A stretch of 61,995 nt of DNA from JBGTFE01 sp036403235. Lineage in GTDB: Bacteria; Acidobacteriota; Blastocatellia; Pyrinomonadales; Pyrinomonadaceae. The stretch covers positions 1-61,995 of the forward strand of contig DASWRI010000074.1 of assembly GCA_036403235.1 (NCBI GenBank), written 5' to 3'. Both the position numbers and the translations under genes were made by a program. Positions 60,636-61,995 of the stretch are shown one piece after another. A model generated the notes under the pieces. That model was not told the origin of the DNA. It worked only from the letters and a program-made list of their open reading frames with translations, and did no database searches. Position 1 is the first letter of the stretch. Each line of letters starts with the position of its first letter.

Positions 60636-61995
60636 ATGCAGACGGCATCATTTAATCCTCGCGTAATAATTTGCCTGTGCATCGTTTTGATTTTGAACAC
60701 CGGAGCCAAAGCAGTTCCGCGTTTGGACGCGGGCGCGATCAAAGGTACGGTTCGGGCGGTAGGTAGCGGACAATCTACCTTAATTGCCGGTGCAAGATTA
60801 ATCTTAATCAACAAAGCGATACCAAACCAGCCGCTGAAAACCGTCAGCAGCGAGTCGGGCGATTTTTTGTTCGATAATCTTCCGGCGGGCGATTACACAT
60901 TGACGATTGAAGCCGACGGATTAGCGAGCGTTACTAAAGACATCAAATTGGTTTCGGGCGCGACGCTAGCGGTAGATGTTGATTTAACCGCAACGGTCAG
61001 CGAATCAGTGACGGTGCGCGATGAAGAAGGTCTTTTGAGCACTTCGGAAACCGCAACTTCAAATATCGTTCGCGCCGAAACACTGAAAGCCGAACCGCTT
61101 CGCACCGAAACTTACCAGAGCGCAATCTCGCTCACGCCGGGCGTTATCGGCGACGGCAACGGCAACGATTATTTGAAAGGAACGAGGAGCGGACAAAGCG
61201 GTTACACGGTCAACGGGGCGGACGTTACTGACCCGTCAACGGGGAAACTCGCTTTTGAAATTCCGCTTGAAGCCGCCGGAAGCGTGCAGGTCGAAGAGAA
61301 TCCGTATTCCGCCGAATTTGGGCGTTTTACCGGCGGCGTGACCAATTTGCAGACAAAAGGCGGCGGCGATAAATTCAAAATCTCTGCCGCCAGATTTTTC
61401 CCGACGTTTCATAATATTTTTTCGACGACGGTTGATTCCTTTCGCCCGCGCCTGACCTTGAGCGGTCCGATTGTAGAGAAAAAATTATTTTACCTGCAAT
61501 CTTTCGAGTATCGTTTTTCGCGTTCGTTTGTACCGAACCTGCCGAAACCCGACAACAATACGCTGCTCGAAGGCTTTAATTCATTCACGCAAATTGACTG
61601 GGACATCAATAAAAACAATTCTTTCAAATTCAACGCCGCGATTTTTCCGAACAAGATTCGCAACCTCGGTTTGGATACTTTTAATCCGGCGGCAGCCACT
61701 CCGAATTATAAACAGCGCGGCGTTCTTTTTTCAGTCTCGGAGCAGTCGGTTTTCAAAGACGCTTCGTTTCTTTTGTCGGAAATCAGCTTCAAAACTTTCG
61801 ACGTTGATGTTTTCGCCAAATCCAGCCAGCCGTTCACAATCAAGCCAGAAACAAACAGCGGCGGTTATTTTGCCGACACGCGCCGCCGGACGCGCCGACT
61901 GCAATGGCAGGAAATTTATTATTCGCGCCCACTGAATTTCTTCGGGCAGCATTCGATTAAAACCGGCTTTGAATTAGACTATACGAAAATCGCCG
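60636..61995 (+). CDS. TonB-dependent receptor, 3' end missing
   Basis: Open from 60636 to the window end, 453 residues visible. The ATG at 60612 is in frame, but it is only about five bases after the predicted sigma-54 start, so 60636 is preferred. Signal peptide-like start (IICLCIVLILNTGAKA), a carboxypeptidase-regulatory domain (about 25-105: GAIKGTVRAVGSG, SESGDFLFDNLPAGDYTLTIEADGL), then a plug with SGYTVNGADVTDP and EENPYSAEFGRFTGGVTNLQT, and the first barrel strands. It probably imports the glycan or siderophore linked to the cluster. Downstream of promoter B. Confidence 0.92.
   Translation, partial: MQTASFNPRVIICLCIVLILNTGAKAVPRLDAGAIKGTVRAVGSGQSTLIAGARLILINKAIPNQPLKTVSSESGDFLFDNLPAGDYTLTIEADGLASVTKDIKLVSGATLAVDVDLTATVSESVTVRDEEGLLSTSETATSNIVRAETLKAEPLRTETYQSAISLTPGVIGDGNGNDYLKGTRSGQSGYTVNGADVTDPSTGKLAFEIPLEAAGSVQVEENPYSAEFGRFTGGVTNLQTKGGGDKFKISAARFFPTFHNIFSTTVDSFRPRLTLSGPIVEKKLFYLQSFEYRFSRSFVPNLPKPDNNTLLEGFNSFTQIDWDINKNNSFKFNAAIFPNKIRNLGLDTFNPAAATPNYKQRGVLFSVSEQSVFKDASFLLSEISFKTFDVDVFAKSSQPFTIKPETNSGGYFADTRRRTRRLQWQEIYYSRPLNFFGQHSIKTGFELDYTKIA

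Noticed and set aside
1..61995. Prophage, integrase or transfer genes
   Set aside because: No integrase, phage structural gene, transposase or attachment-site pair could be recognised.

Overview
The window looks like a stretch of chromosome from an Acidobacteriota bacterium, probably class Blastocatellia. The grounds are family content only: carboxypeptidase-regulatory TonB receptors, a serine/threonine kinase with TPRs paired with an ECF sigma factor, delta-60/FG-GAP secreted proteins, futalosine-pathway menaquinone genes, and mid-GC genes with very AT-rich spacers. No rRNA or other taxonomic marker is present. Both ends are cut: the first gene (aldehyde dehydrogenase) lacks its 5' end and the last (a TonB-dependent receptor) lacks its 3' end.

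1-15 kb is core metabolism and DNA maintenance: aldehyde dehydrogenase, PEGA/TPR lipid-export-type secreted protein, tRNA-Met, an M14 peptidase, recN, nadA plus a ferredoxin, gyrB and recF with a barstar-like gene next to gyrB, an erythromycin-esterase-family protein and two redoxins. 15-18 kb holds tRNA-Ser and a TetR regulator with a near-perfect FadR-type box in front of a long-chain acyl-CoA synthetase. 18-26 kb holds divergent envelope-polysaccharide genes (Wza-like export protein; FlaA1/CapD-like dehydratase), a TonB receptor, an amidohydrolase and an aminotransferase. 28-36 kb is a minus-strand polyamine/membrane cluster: speD, DUF4178, a 48-residue membrane microprotein, DUF350, a membrane-fused aminopropyltransferase, a cysteine-less thioredoxin and a Tat-exported flavoprotein. 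36-52 kb is mixed: dienelactone hydrolase, fatty-acid desaturase, mqnC, a 34-residue microprotein, kinase/ECF sigma pair, FG-GAP protein, mqnA, GNAT, cyclase, an interrupted small gene, an Atl protein and GlcD.

52.7-62 kb is the most coherent regulatory unit: a glycosyltransferase, a CHASE2 histidine kinase, an NtrC-type response regulator, a FecR-domain protein with a barrel-like C-terminus, and a TonB receptor. Two homologous intergenic modules flank it, one before the glycosyltransferase and one before the last receptor. Each has an inverted repeat GACAAA(A/T)TGTC, a second GC-rich inverted repeat exactly 32 bp further on, and a sigma-54 -24/-12 promoter 97-98 bp from the first repeat. The natural reading is that the encoded NtrC-like regulator drives both promoters.

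A second theme runs through the whole window: about fifteen intergenic spacers contain long imperfect palindromes whose arms are runs of short degenerate words (for example GTGGAAA, GTTGCAGA, AGGATAAAC). They often include the stop codons of the flanking genes, and similar word runs sit in frame inside a kinase linker and a loop of MqnA.
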